Shown piece by piece: positions 15,675 through 24,800 of a stretch of DNA of 64,000 nt. A model generated the notes under the pieces. That model worked only from the letters and a program-made list of their open reading frames with translations, was not told the origin of the DNA and did no database searches. Origin of the DNA: Agrobacterium vitis (lineage in GTDB: Bacteria > Pseudomonadota > Alphaproteobacteria > Rhizobiales > Rhizobiaceae); contig NZ_CP118259.1 of assembly GCF_013337045.2 (NCBI RefSeq), positions 2,356,001 through 2,420,000 on the forward strand. Direction: 5' to 3'. Every line of letters starts with the position of its first letter. Positions within the stretch are counted from its first letter, which is position 1. The position numbers were made by a program, and so were the translations under genes.

Positions 15675-17576
15675 ATGACAAGAGAAAACTACACCATGAA
15701 TGTCATGTATATCGCATCGAAAAATCCCGCCCAACATCTGGTTATCGCGGGGGGAATTGTGATATTTTTGGCATTGACGATCTGGTCCGAGGTTGCAAAC
15801 TGGACGGCTCAGGTGTCGCGGATGAATTCTTATCTCGCGCAAACCGCAAGAGCGATTGCCCAGCATACAGACGATGTCATTGAGGTGGCCAAGCAACCTT
15901 TGGCTGGGCTGGTCTTAGAGGTGGAAGAAAACAACAATAGAAGCGTTTTGCAGAGCCTTGACCTGGTTCGCAGGATGCGTGAGCTTATCAAGACGTCCCC
16001 CTATTTGCGTAGTTTGGCCTATATCGGCCCAGACGGTCGGTTGATTGAGTCGACCTCCGATCCGTTTTCATCGGGTCTCGATCTTTCAAAACGGGCTTAT
16101 TTCAACATCCATGAAGTCTCTGATGAGCGAAAGCCGCTTGTCGATGGTCCCTATCAAAGCCCGTTAACCAAAGATTGGTTCATCAGCCTGTCCCAGCGAG
16201 TGAATGATAATCGGGGACAATTTGCGGGCGTCATGGTGGCAACCATTGATGTCGAAAGCTTCATCCGGTTTTTCCGCAGCTTCAACATGTTGGACAACAG
16301 TGCCTTCGCGATGATGGATGGCACCGGCCGGGTTCTGGTGCGTGCGCCACTGGATGCGACAGCGATGGGCACCAGCGTCGCCAATTCGGCTTTGTACCGA
16401 AACGCTATTTCGACAAACAACATCGGAAACTTTCAATATACATCTCGCTTTGACGGCATATTGAGAACATCTGGATATTATAGAAGCAGCAATACGCAGA
16501 TCACCGTGCTTGTCGCTGTCTCCAAAAAAGCGATCCTGTGGTATTGGATAGACATCAGCAAACCCCGATGGATCTGTTTCCTCGTCGCATTGATGGTTGC
16601 CTGCGCCTTGGGCATCCGCCTGAGACGGCAATGGGCCGTGAAGCGCCGCGACGAGATGATTATTGCTGCACGGGAAGCGGAATTTCGCCTGATTGCCAAT
16701 GCCTCATCCGACTTGATCGAAAAGCTGGATGACAACGGTATCCGCGAATATGTTTCGGCAGCCGCCAAATCTGTTCTCGGCGTGGAGGCCGACACGATCG
16801 TCGGACGCAGCGTGTTGGACGAACACGACGCCGAGGCCCGGCAATACTGGTCTGAGGCTCTGGTCAACATTGCCGCCGGCTCTTCAATCGAACGACTTGT
16901 TTTCCGCCGGACGAAAAAAAACGGCGAGACCGCCTGGCTGGAAACCGTGGTAACGCGGGTACGCAGCTTCGATGTCAGCAGCGGCATGGTTGCCGTGACC
17001 AGGGACGTTACAAGTCAAAGGCTTTTGCAGGAAGAGCTGGATCGGCTTGCCAACACGGATGAATTGACACAGCTTTCCAACAAACGTCACTTCAACAGGC
17101 AGCTGAAAAGCCTTTCCGCAGAGGCAAGGACAGTGGGCAATCCCCTTTCACTGCTTGTCGTTGATGTCGATAAATTCAAGCTGTTCAACGATACCTATGG
17201 TCATCTGCCGGGCGATAATTGCCTGCGGAAAATTTCGACCGAAATCGCCGCTGCAATTCGCCCGGGAACAGATCTTGCCGCGCGCTACGGTGGAGAGGAA
17301 ATCGTCATCCTGCTGCCAGGAAAAACTGCAAGCCAGGCACACCAAGTGGGCGAGGAGATCCGCCAACGGATCGCCGCCCTGGGGATAATCCACCAGAAAA
17401 ACCTGCCCTGGGGGCATGTGACCGTCAGCATCGGCGTTGCCGAGCAATCGCCTGAGCATGATGAAACAGGTGAAGCACTGTTTGTGAAAGCCGATAAATG
17501 CCTCTACACGGCCAAAAACGCCGGTCGCAATAAAGTTGTCTCTTTAGATGAGAGTTTGTCAGCCGCGGCGGCCTGA
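15675..17576 (+). CDS. Membrane diguanylate cyclase with Cache-like sensor, PAS and GGDEF domains
   Basis: About 633 aa if started at the ATG at 15675; the ATG at 15696 is also possible, and neither has a strong ribosome site. A transmembrane helix (LVIAGGIVIFLALTIW) precedes a periplasmic Cache-type region with YIGPDGRLIESTSDP and AFAMMDGTGRVLVRAP. A second helix (CFLVALMVACALGIRL, about 300-320) is followed by a PAS domain (about 335-450) and a GGDEF domain whose signature is RYGGEE near 538. With DNFK-like DVDKFKLFND present, c-di-GMP synthesis is expected. No inhibitory RxxD is obvious. Single gene; a dispersed repeat follows its stop. Confidence 0.88.
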   Translation: MTRENYTMNVMYIASKNPAQHLVIAGGIVIFLALTIWSEVANWTAQVSRMNSYLAQTARAIAQHTDDVIEVAKQPLAGLVLEVEENNNRSVLQSLDLVRRMRELIKTSPYLRSLAYIGPDGRLIESTSDPFSSGLDLSKRAYFNIHEVSDERKPLVDGPYQSPLTKDWFISLSQRVNDNRGQFAGVMVATIDVESFIRFFRSFNMLDNSAFAMMDGTGRVLVRAPLDATAMGTSVANSALYRNAISTNNIGNFQYTSRFDGILRTSGYYRSSNTQITVLVAVSKKAILWYWIDISKPRWICFLVALMVACALGIRLRRQWAVKRRDEMIIAAREAEFRLIANASSDLIEKLDDNGIREYVSAAAKSVLGVEADTIVGRSVLDEHDAEARQYWSEALVNIAAGSSIERLVFRRTKKNGETAWLETVVTRVRSFDVSSGMVAVTRDVTSQRLLQEELDRLANTDELTQLSNKRHFNRQLKSLSAEARTVGNPLSLLVVDVDKFKLFNDTYGHLPGDNCLRKISTEIAAAIRPGTDLAARYGGEEIVILLPGKTASQAHQVGEEIRQRIAALGIIHQKNLPWGHVTVSIGVAEQSPEHDETGEALFVKADKCLYTAKNAGRNKVVSLDESLSAAAA

Positions 17577-17593
17577 GCCGTCGCGACTACTTT

Positions 17594-17655
17594 TCAATAT
17601 CTCGGGCCTCTGATGCATCTGAGGTATTCACATCGAGGATGCGTGAGCATCTTCC
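17594..17655. repeat. Shorter copy of the 119-bp palindromic repeat
   Basis: On the minus strand it reads GAAGATGCTCACGCATCCTC, a short variable stretch, then ACCTCAGATGCATCAGAGGC and CCGAGATATTG, matching the element at 769-887 at its GATGC..GCATC dyad and CAGAGGC..GAGATATT part. It sits between the convergent diguanylate cyclase and puuE genes. Confidence 0.6.
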
Positions 17656-17680
17656 ATGGCTGTTTCTGTTATTGTCCCTG

Positions 17681-18601
17681 CTACCATTCAGGTTTGTGAT
17701 GGGCGTGCCAGTGCTTGGCAATATCAAGGCGGGTCGGCGCCCAGACCTTGTCATGGGACAGCACGTAGTCCAGAAAGCGCTTCAGCGCGGCGGCCCGGCC
17801 CGGGCGGCCAACCAGCCGGCAATGCAGGCCGACGGACATCATTTTTGGCGCCCCCTCCAGTCCTTCCTGATAGAGCGTGTCGAAGGCATCCTTCAGATAG
17901 GTGAAAAACTGGTCACCGGAGTTGAAGCCCTGCGGCGTGGCAAACCGCATGTCGTTGGTTTCCAGCGTATAGGGAATGATCAGAAACGGTTTACCGTTCA
18001 AATCCGGCACCCAGAACGGCAGATCGTCCGAATAATTGTCGGAGGAATAGAGAAAGCCGCCCTCCTCCATCACCAGCCGCAGTGTGTTGTCGGAAGGCTT
18101 GCCCTGATACATGCCATAGGGGCGCTCCCCCGCCACCTCGCTATGCAGACGAACGGCTTCCAGAATATGCTGACGCTCGACCTCCTCGGGGAAATCCTTA
18201 TATTCCAGCCAGCGATAGCCATGGCTGGCGATTTCCCAGCCCGCCTCTTTCATCGCCGCCACGGCGTCGGGATTGCGGGCCATGGCAAGCGTAACGCCAT
18301 ACACTGTCACCGGTATATTGAGGGCCGTGAACATCCGGTGCAGACGCCAGAAGCCAGCACGAGACCCGTATTCATAGATGGATTCCATGTTCAGGTTACG
18401 CTGGCCGGGCCAGGCAGCGGCACCGACGATTTCCGACAGCAGATTTTCGGAGGCCGGGTCACCGTCAAGAATGCAACTCTCACCACCCTCCTCATAATTG
18501 ATGACAAACTGCACCGCGACACGCGCCTCTCCCGGCCAGTGGGGATCGGGGGTACGGCGACCATAACCGATGAGATCGCGGGGATAGGTTTCACTCTGCA
18601 T
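17681..18601 (-). CDS. puuE: Allantoinase PuuE (polysaccharide-deacetylase family)
   Basis: 306 aa, the normal PuuE length. The metal-independent-type allantoinase hydrolyses allantoin to allantoate. Features: YPRDLIGYGRRTPDPHWPGE and VAVQFVINYEEGGE at the N-terminus, SIYEYGSRAGFWRLHRMF, GWEIASHGYRW, ERPYGMYQGKPSDNTL and MMSVGLHCRLVGRPGRAAAL. It is probably co-transcribed after the DUF1045 gene (81-bp gap, same strand). It links functionally with uraD, uraH and allA in this window. Confidence 0.93.
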   Translation of the reverse strand: MQSETYPRDLIGYGRRTPDPHWPGEARVAVQFVINYEEGGESCILDGDPASENLLSEIVGAAAWPGQRNLNMESIYEYGSRAGFWRLHRMFTALNIPVTVYGVTLAMARNPDAVAAMKEAGWEIASHGYRWLEYKDFPEEVERQHILEAVRLHSEVAGERPYGMYQGKPSDNTLRLVMEEGGFLYSSDNYSDDLPFWVPDLNGKPFLIIPYTLETNDMRFATPQGFNSGDQFFTYLKDAFDTLYQEGLEGAPKMMSVGLHCRLVGRPGRAAALKRFLDYVLSHDKVWAPTRLDIAKHWHAHHKPEW

Positions 18602-18682
18602 AGCTGTTACCTTCTGGTCTAGTGACGAGAAACGGTAAGCAACCCTGCCCTTTTTGTCGAGAGGGCATACAGTATCGTGAGA

Positions 18683-19390
18683 TCAGGCGATCTTGCGTGC
18701 CGAGATCCGCCCCATCGGATGCAGCGAATGCACCACCAACGGCGCTCCGGGCTCACGCTCGATAAACAGCGCCAGATTGGCAAACACGACAGGATTTTGC
18801 AGCAGGGGTGCGAAATATTGTGTCGCCGCCTGATGAATGCGATCGCGGTGGCTGAGCGGCAAAGGGCCGGTCAGGGGCATGTAGAAACGATATTCGTCCA
18901 GCACATGCGGATCGCCCCAGCGATAAAGATTGGCAAATTGCGGCGCGCTGAGCCGTTCGGGCGCCATGCGCTCGATTTCGGCATCGCTGAGTGGCGCGCG
19001 GAACCGGTCGAAATTCTGCACCACAAGGGAAGCCACCCGGTCCAGCTGGTTGGACGGATAGGTTAAAGTCAGGCCGCAAAAATCACCGAGCTTCGCCACT
19101 TCCAGCCCCGGCAATGCGAAAGGTTCGACGATACCGGCAAAATGCATCAGCTCACGCAGCAACTGGGCTTCACTGACCTCTGGATGCAGCGCAAATGGCG
19201 CTTTCAGGCAGCCATGGAACCCATTTCGACGCGGCAAGGCCGTATGGAAGGCAATCTCGTGCAGGCCAAGCCCTGCCAGCCCCGGATGTTCGACCGGTTC
19301 ATCGGAATAGACATTGCGTCCCAGCCAGCTGGCGGCTGCAAGCGACAGCGGATCGCGCGCAGAGGGTGTATAGCAAATCGAATATCGCAT
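18683..19390 (-). CDS. DUF1045 protein, 2H-phosphoesterase-like
   Basis: 235 aa. MRYSICYTPSARDPL at the start, then RNGFHGCLKAPF (HxT/HxS-like first motif) and GGEEP-free helical parts match DUF1045, a family related to 2H phosphoesterases and often annotated with phosphonate metabolism. In rhizobia it is frequently found with puuE, which follows here on the same strand, so a ureide-related role is as plausible as a phosphonate one. No phosphonate genes are present in the window. Confidence 0.82.
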   Translation of the reverse strand: MRYSICYTPSARDPLSLAAASWLGRNVYSDEPVEHPGLAGLGLHEIAFHTALPRRNGFHGCLKAPFALHPEVSEAQLLRELMHFAGIVEPFALPGLEVAKLGDFCGLTLTYPSNQLDRVASLVVQNFDRFRAPLSDAEIERMAPERLSAPQFANLYRWGDPHVLDEYRFYMPLTGPLPLSHRDRIHQAATQYFAPLLQNPVVFANLALFIEREPGAPLVVHSLHPMGRISARKIA

Positions 19391-19792
19391 GCGGGTGGCC
19401 TCCGGCAGCGACGGACGTCCGCAAAGACGCGCCAGGAGCGCTGCAAATCTTCTTCAGTTCTGCATTACGGCATGCTGGACCAAACTGATCCTGTCGCACA
19501 CACCCTTGGCCCCAATGGATTTGTGGATTTATGCAACACATTCAAATCGATACAACGCCGTGCCTGCATTCTGCCAAACGCATGGCGCTGTCATGCAAAA
19601 CAATCGAATCGACCATGACCGATAGCTCGCATGAGCAGTCAGATAGGGGATTTGCATGACACTATGACGAAAGTGACCGAGCATCAGGTTCACTTTTTAC
19701 GCGAGATCACAGGAGGGTGATGAGAAGCGACCTCGCACGACGCAAGGCTCGACGCTTGAAATATTTTTAAAGAGAATATTAAGGCCGGTTTA
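19391..19792. other. Gene-free stretch between DUF1045 and the FAD oxidoreductase gene
   Basis: No convincing ORF. A weak hairpin AAAGTGA / TCACTTT (19670-19696) is present, and CGACGCTTGAAATATTTTT (about 19750-19768) vaguely resembles the end of the dispersed repeat. It includes the DUF1045 promoter region. Confidence 0.35.
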
Positions 19793-21046
19793 TCAACCGA
19801 CCGGGTTTTCCAACGGCGGTTCCACGGTTTTATCAGGGACACGGGAGGCGATCTGCAGATGATGGGCAAGCGTAAAACCATCCGGCATATCAAGCTCCGC
19901 ACCGAAAATCGGCCGTAACGCCTGCTGCGCCAGGCTATGCGCCAGCCCGAAGCTGATCTTGAAGCCGCCGGTCAGCGCAATCAGCCTGGGATGATCGGGA
20001 TGCGGTCCAACCATGGGATCGCGGTCTATCGACTTGGGCCGCAGCCCGGCCCAGCGCTCCACCACCGGGGCGTCGCCCAGCATCGGCACCAGCCGACGAG
20101 CCTTGGCAATCAGGGTTTCCAGCAGGTCATCAGTGGTCAAGGGCGCATCCCAGCGGTTTTCGCTGGTGCTGCCAATCGCCACATGCCCACCCTCATGTGG
20201 CACGGCATAAATGCCGTCCAGATAGACCAGCGGCAGCGCAGGATCGACATCGGCCTTTAGCAATGCCGCCTGCCCCTTGACCGCCATGCCGAGCGGCAGC
20301 ACACCGGTCGGGCTGAAACCATCCAGCAGTGGAAAACTCCCCACACCGGCTGAAACGATCACATGGCCGAAGGCAATCCGGCTTGCATCCGCCAATTCCG
20401 CCCATTGCCGTACCGGATCGATCGCCTTGACGGCCGAGCCCTCGATGATCCGGCAGCGCGGCGATGCGACAAGGGCCGCCTTCAGCGCCGCCGTCAAACC
20501 GCGCGGCGACACCCGCGCCGCCAGCGTGTCATGCACCAGACCGGCTTGCGTGACAGCACTATCCGGCCAGCCATCACCAGCCGGGGAGTTGTCGATAACC
20601 TTCCAGGCAAATTGCCGCTCTGCGGTTTTCCAGGCGGTTTCGGCGTCTTTTTCATGCCGCTTGGCAATCACCCGCAGATGCGGCTTGGGCAAGGGCATGA
20701 GCCGCCCGGACCGGCGATAGCCCACACCAATCCCGGTCTCTGCCTCAAGCTGTGCCGCTTCCGTTTCCAGGGCCAGCAGCGCATCGAGCTGGAACTGCTT
20801 CTTGCGATCCCATTTGTCCGGCATATAGGGCATCAACGCGCCCAGCAGCCCGCCACTGGCACCACCCGCCACCCGACCGCCATCGACCAGAACCACATCC
20901 AGCCCGGCCAGAACTGCAAAACGCGCCGCCCACAGGCCCATGATCCCGCCGCCGACCACAAGCAGATCTGCCGCGAGGCTATGGGTCGCGCCTTTTAAGG
21001 ACAAGTGTTGACCGGAGACTGAAGCCGTCCTATCGCCTGTCTTCAT
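19793..21046 (-). CDS. FAD-dependent oxidoreductase, MnmC1-like / DAO family
   Basis: 417 aa from the ATG at 21046. The dinucleotide motif VVGGGIMGLWAARFAVLAG near the N-terminus and RWAGLRPKSIDRDP with the C-terminal ALTGGFKISFGLA segment define a glycine/D-amino-acid-oxidase (DAO) fold. It abuts mnmD divergently; in E. coli the two activities are fused in MnmC, where the FAD domain removes the carboxymethyl group from cmnm5U34 of tRNA. That context suggests the MnmC1 role, but a free amino-acid oxidase is an alternative. Start codons of the two genes overlap in CATG at 21044-21047. Confidence 0.8.
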   Translation of the reverse strand: MKTGDRTASVSGQHLSLKGATHSLAADLLVVGGGIMGLWAARFAVLAGLDVVLVDGGRVAGGASGGLLGALMPYMPDKWDRKKQFQLDALLALETEAAQLEAETGIGVGYRRSGRLMPLPKPHLRVIAKRHEKDAETAWKTAERQFAWKVIDNSPAGDGWPDSAVTQAGLVHDTLAARVSPRGLTAALKAALVASPRCRIIEGSAVKAIDPVRQWAELADASRIAFGHVIVSAGVGSFPLLDGFSPTGVLPLGMAVKGQAALLKADVDPALPLVYLDGIYAVPHEGGHVAIGSTSENRWDAPLTTDDLLETLIAKARRLVPMLGDAPVVERWAGLRPKSIDRDPMVGPHPDHPRLIALTGGFKISFGLAHSLAQQALRPIFGAELDMPDGFTLAHHLQIASRVPDKTVEPPLENPVG

Positions 21047-21788
21047 GACCCACTCCACTTCCAATCCCGATCTGATGCCTGACGCCGAAACGGCACACAC
21101 CCAGCCTCTCAGCTGGCAGGACGGCGATATGCCCTATTCCACCGCCTTTGGCGACCATTTTTACTGCCAGACCGATGGCCGCCTGGAATGCGGCCATGTT
21201 TTCCTCGAAGGCAATGGCTTACCGCAGCGCTGGATCGGCTCATCTTCTTTCCGCATTGGCGAGCTGGGTTTCGGCACCGGGCTGAACGCCATGGAAACCT
21301 GGCGCCAGTGGCAGGTGACGCGCATGCCGAGCGGACATCTGACCTTCATATCCTTTGAGCTTTATCCGATGGCGCGCCCCGATATCGACCGCGCCCTGTC
21401 ACGCTGGCCGCAAATCGATGCAGAGCGGCAACGCTTGCTGGCGCTGTGGCCGGATGAGCCCCAAGGTCAGGTCCAGCTCGACCTCGACGCCCAGACCCGG
21501 TTGATCGTGGTTTGCGGCGACGCGCTGGCCTCGCTGCAAGCCTGGAGCGCCCCCTTCGACGCCTGGTATCTCGATGGCTTTGCTCCGTCCCGCAACAGCG
21601 CCATGTGGTCGCTGGATCTGATGACCCGGCTCTATCAGCTGACATCATCCGGTGGCCGCTTCGCCACCTATGCCGCTGCCGGTTTCGTACGCCGCAACCT
21701 GATCGCGGCGGGCTTTACCGTGGAGCGACGCCCGGGCTTTGCCGGCAAACGGGAAATGCTATGCGGGTCGAAGACCGAGCCGTCATGA
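21045..21788 (+). CDS. mnmD: tRNA U34 mnm5s2U methyltransferase MnmD
   Basis: 247 aa. LSWQDGDMPYSTAFGDHFYC at the N-terminus, the SAM-binding motif ELGFGTGLNAMETW, and DAWYLDGFAPSRNSAMWS are the stand-alone MnmD (DUF752) signatures. The enzyme methylates nm5U34 to mnm5U34 at the wobble base of several tRNAs. The ATG at 21045 shares two bases with the start of the divergent FAD gene; a second in-frame ATG at 21075 would give a shorter protein that still contains all motifs, so the start is not certain. Confidence 0.9.
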   Translation: MTHSTSNPDLMPDAETAHTQPLSWQDGDMPYSTAFGDHFYCQTDGRLECGHVFLEGNGLPQRWIGSSSFRIGELGFGTGLNAMETWRQWQVTRMPSGHLTFISFELYPMARPDIDRALSRWPQIDAERQRLLALWPDEPQGQVQLDLDAQTRLIVVCGDALASLQAWSAPFDAWYLDGFAPSRNSAMWSLDLMTRLYQLTSSGGRFATYAAAGFVRRNLIAAGFTVERRPGFAGKREMLCGSKTEPS

Positions 21789-21826
21789 TTTCAGATACGC
21801 TGTCATCGACCGGATCGGTCCCACGG

Positions 21827-24800
21827 TCACAATGCCGTCTGCCTCGCACCGAGGTCCTCTGCCAGGGCCTGTGGCTGCGTCACCGCTGCGGCACCCCCTA
21901 ACCAATAGGCAATGCAGTCCTGGAGACGGTCGGGACTGACAGGCTTGAGCACGAGATCATCAAGACCTGCTTTATGGCAGGCCGCCTTGTCATAGGTGGA
22001 AAGATCTCCCGCAAGACCGATCAGCACGGTCGGCGCGGTCTGTGGCTGCTGGCTTTCCTCGGCACGGATCTGCCTGACCATATCAAGCACCCGCGCCCGA
22101 TCATCAACGAGATCGATCAGCATCATGACCGGCTGCCATTGGCGCCAGAGGCTAAGCGCCTCGCTTTCCCCTTCCACGCAGGCATGACCAACCCCCAGTG
22201 CCTGCAAGGCTTGATGGAAAAAATGACGCTCCGCTTCACCAGCATCCAGCACCAGCAAATCGATCTGCTCTTGCTGCATCACACCTGACGGCGTCAAGTC
22301 CGATTGCTCTTCATCCGAGATCAGGAGCGTCTCAGCCTCCGGTTCCGCCCTGAACCCTGAGACAGCGCCGCGCCGCGTGCCGCGCAACACGTCGATGACA
22401 ACATTGCGCAGCAGGTTTTCACCCACCGGCTTGGTAAGCTGCGCTTGAATATTCAGCCCATCGGCCATTCTGTCGAGATTGAAGGGGGCATCCGCCGCCA
22501 GCAGGATGATCGACAGCGGATCGAACCGTCGGTCACTGCGGATCTTGCGCACCAGATCCAACCCGCCGCCGCTGCGCCGGCAGCAATCGACCACCACAAC
22601 CTCAATCGGGCTTTTCTGGCTCTCGGCCTGTTCCAGCACGGCCAGCGCCAGCGCCGGATCGTTAACCGCGACGCCATCGAAGCCCCAACGGCAAAGCTGG
22701 TCATTAAGAATGCCGCAGCTGATATCATTGCTTTCGAAACCCAGGACCCGGGCACCGCGCAGATGAAAACCGGCGAGACTCGGCAGTTTTTCAGCCGCCA
22801 TTGCAAAGGGCAGGTTGACAGTCACGGTGGCACCTCTACCGAGTGCGCTTTCCACCCCGATCGTCCCGCCGAACAGATCGACAAGCCCACCGGCAATCGA
22901 AAACCCGAGCCCCGCTCCATCCCGATGATGCAAAGCCCCGTCATTCATCTGGGAAAACTTGGTAAAGGCCAGCTGGCATTGCTCCGGCGTCATGCCATGG
23001 CCGGTATCCTCGATCCGCAGAACCAGCCATGCACGTCCGCCGGTACTCGCCTCCGTAATGGGGTCTCCACGACTGGGGTCTCTGGGGCTCTGAACCGTGA
23101 CGTCCACATCCGGCTCTTCCTGGCGCAAACCGAGATCGACAAGCACATGGCCCCTGTCGGTGGCCCGGATTGCTTCCCCCAACAGATTGGTGAGAATCTG
23201 GCGAAACCGACCCGCATCGCCCGCCAGCATGTGGGTCAGCCTGCCCTGACCTCGTACCAGGATGTCCACATCCTTTTCCGCGGCACGCCCGGCCATCAAG
23301 GTCACCACATCCTCCACCGCCGCCAGTGGATCGAAAGGGGCCGACCGCAAGGACAGGCTCCCGTCATCGATCTTCGAGAAATCGATGATGTCATTGATAA
23401 TGGTCAGCAATGAGCGCCCGGATTTGACGATCACATCGACAAAGGTCTTTTGCCGCGCATCGAGATTGGACGACAGCAGCAATTCCGTCATGCCCAGCAC
23501 GCCGCTCATCGGCGTGCGGATTTCATGGCTCATATTGGCCAAAAACCGCGATTTGGCCTTATCCGCCGCCTCGGCCTGGGCCGCAAGCGTGGTCAGTTCC
23601 GCCTCACGCTGCTTGGCCTCGCTGGCATCGCTGATCACGAACAGCCAGCGGTCCTCGGCGCTGACAATCGCCTCGATACTGCGCCAGGCACCATCGCGCC
23701 GTTGCACCACGACACTGGCGGAAGTGTCAACGGACATCCTTGATCGCATCCGGTCGAGAAACCCTTTTGGGTTGTCGCCGAAATCGCCCCGTTCGGCGCA
23801 GTAATCGAAAAGCTGGCGCCAATCCGCCCCCCTGCGCACCAGATGCGGCGAAACGTTCAATATTTCCGCCAATTTATCGTTGCGGTAAAGGATACGGTCC
23901 GTCTGGATGACACACAGCCCCTGGGCCATGTGTTGGGTCGCCTCTTCCAGCAGCTTGCCGACATCCTGCAGCCGGGCACGGGCCTCGTCTATCTCGCGCT
24001 CGCGCAACCGCTGCTCGGTATAGTCAGAGAAAGTCAGCATGATCTGGCCATCGTCCAGCGGCGATGCCGTCACCACGATATGCCGGCGATCCGAAAGCGT
24101 CACCTCGGTTTGCCGCGCCGCCGTCAATGTCCGCAGTTCAAGACTATAGGCGGCGATCCGGCTTTCCGGGTCAATGCTATCAGAGGCGGGACTATCATGG
24201 TCGATACTATCAGGGGCGGGGCTATCAGGGGTGGGGCTGGCGTCATCGCCGGTCTTGAGTGGCCAGCCATTGGCATGGGCGTGGCGCAGATAATCCGCGA
24301 AACTTGTGCCGGTCATGGCCCTGTCCTCAGGCCAGTTCACCATATTACGAGCCATGAGGTTGGAAAAACTCAAGGTCTGATCCGCATCGAGGATGATTAC
24401 CCCGACAGGCATGGTGCGCAGGATCGCCTCGATATCGTCATAGAGCTTTTCGGCATGGGCCTTGGCTTCGCGCAATTGTCGTTCGCCAATTTTCAGCAGC
24501 GAAACATCCGCCAAGGTCCCGACGATATAAGGCGCGCCATCGTTCGCCTCGATCCGCTTCAGGCTGGTCAGCAAGGGCACGGTGTCGCCGTTGGGCATGA
24601 TGATCAGCTGTTCGCGCTCCGTCGCGCATCCGGTTTCCAGGATTTCGATATTCTCGTGGCGCAGTGCATCGCCTTCGGCAGGAAACATCTCGTCTTCGCG
24701 CAAGCCATAAAAACGGGTCCGGTCGCCCCCCAGCATTTGTTCATAAGCGGCATTGGCAAACACCAGCCGCCGGTCGCCATCGCGCAGAAAAACCGGCTCC

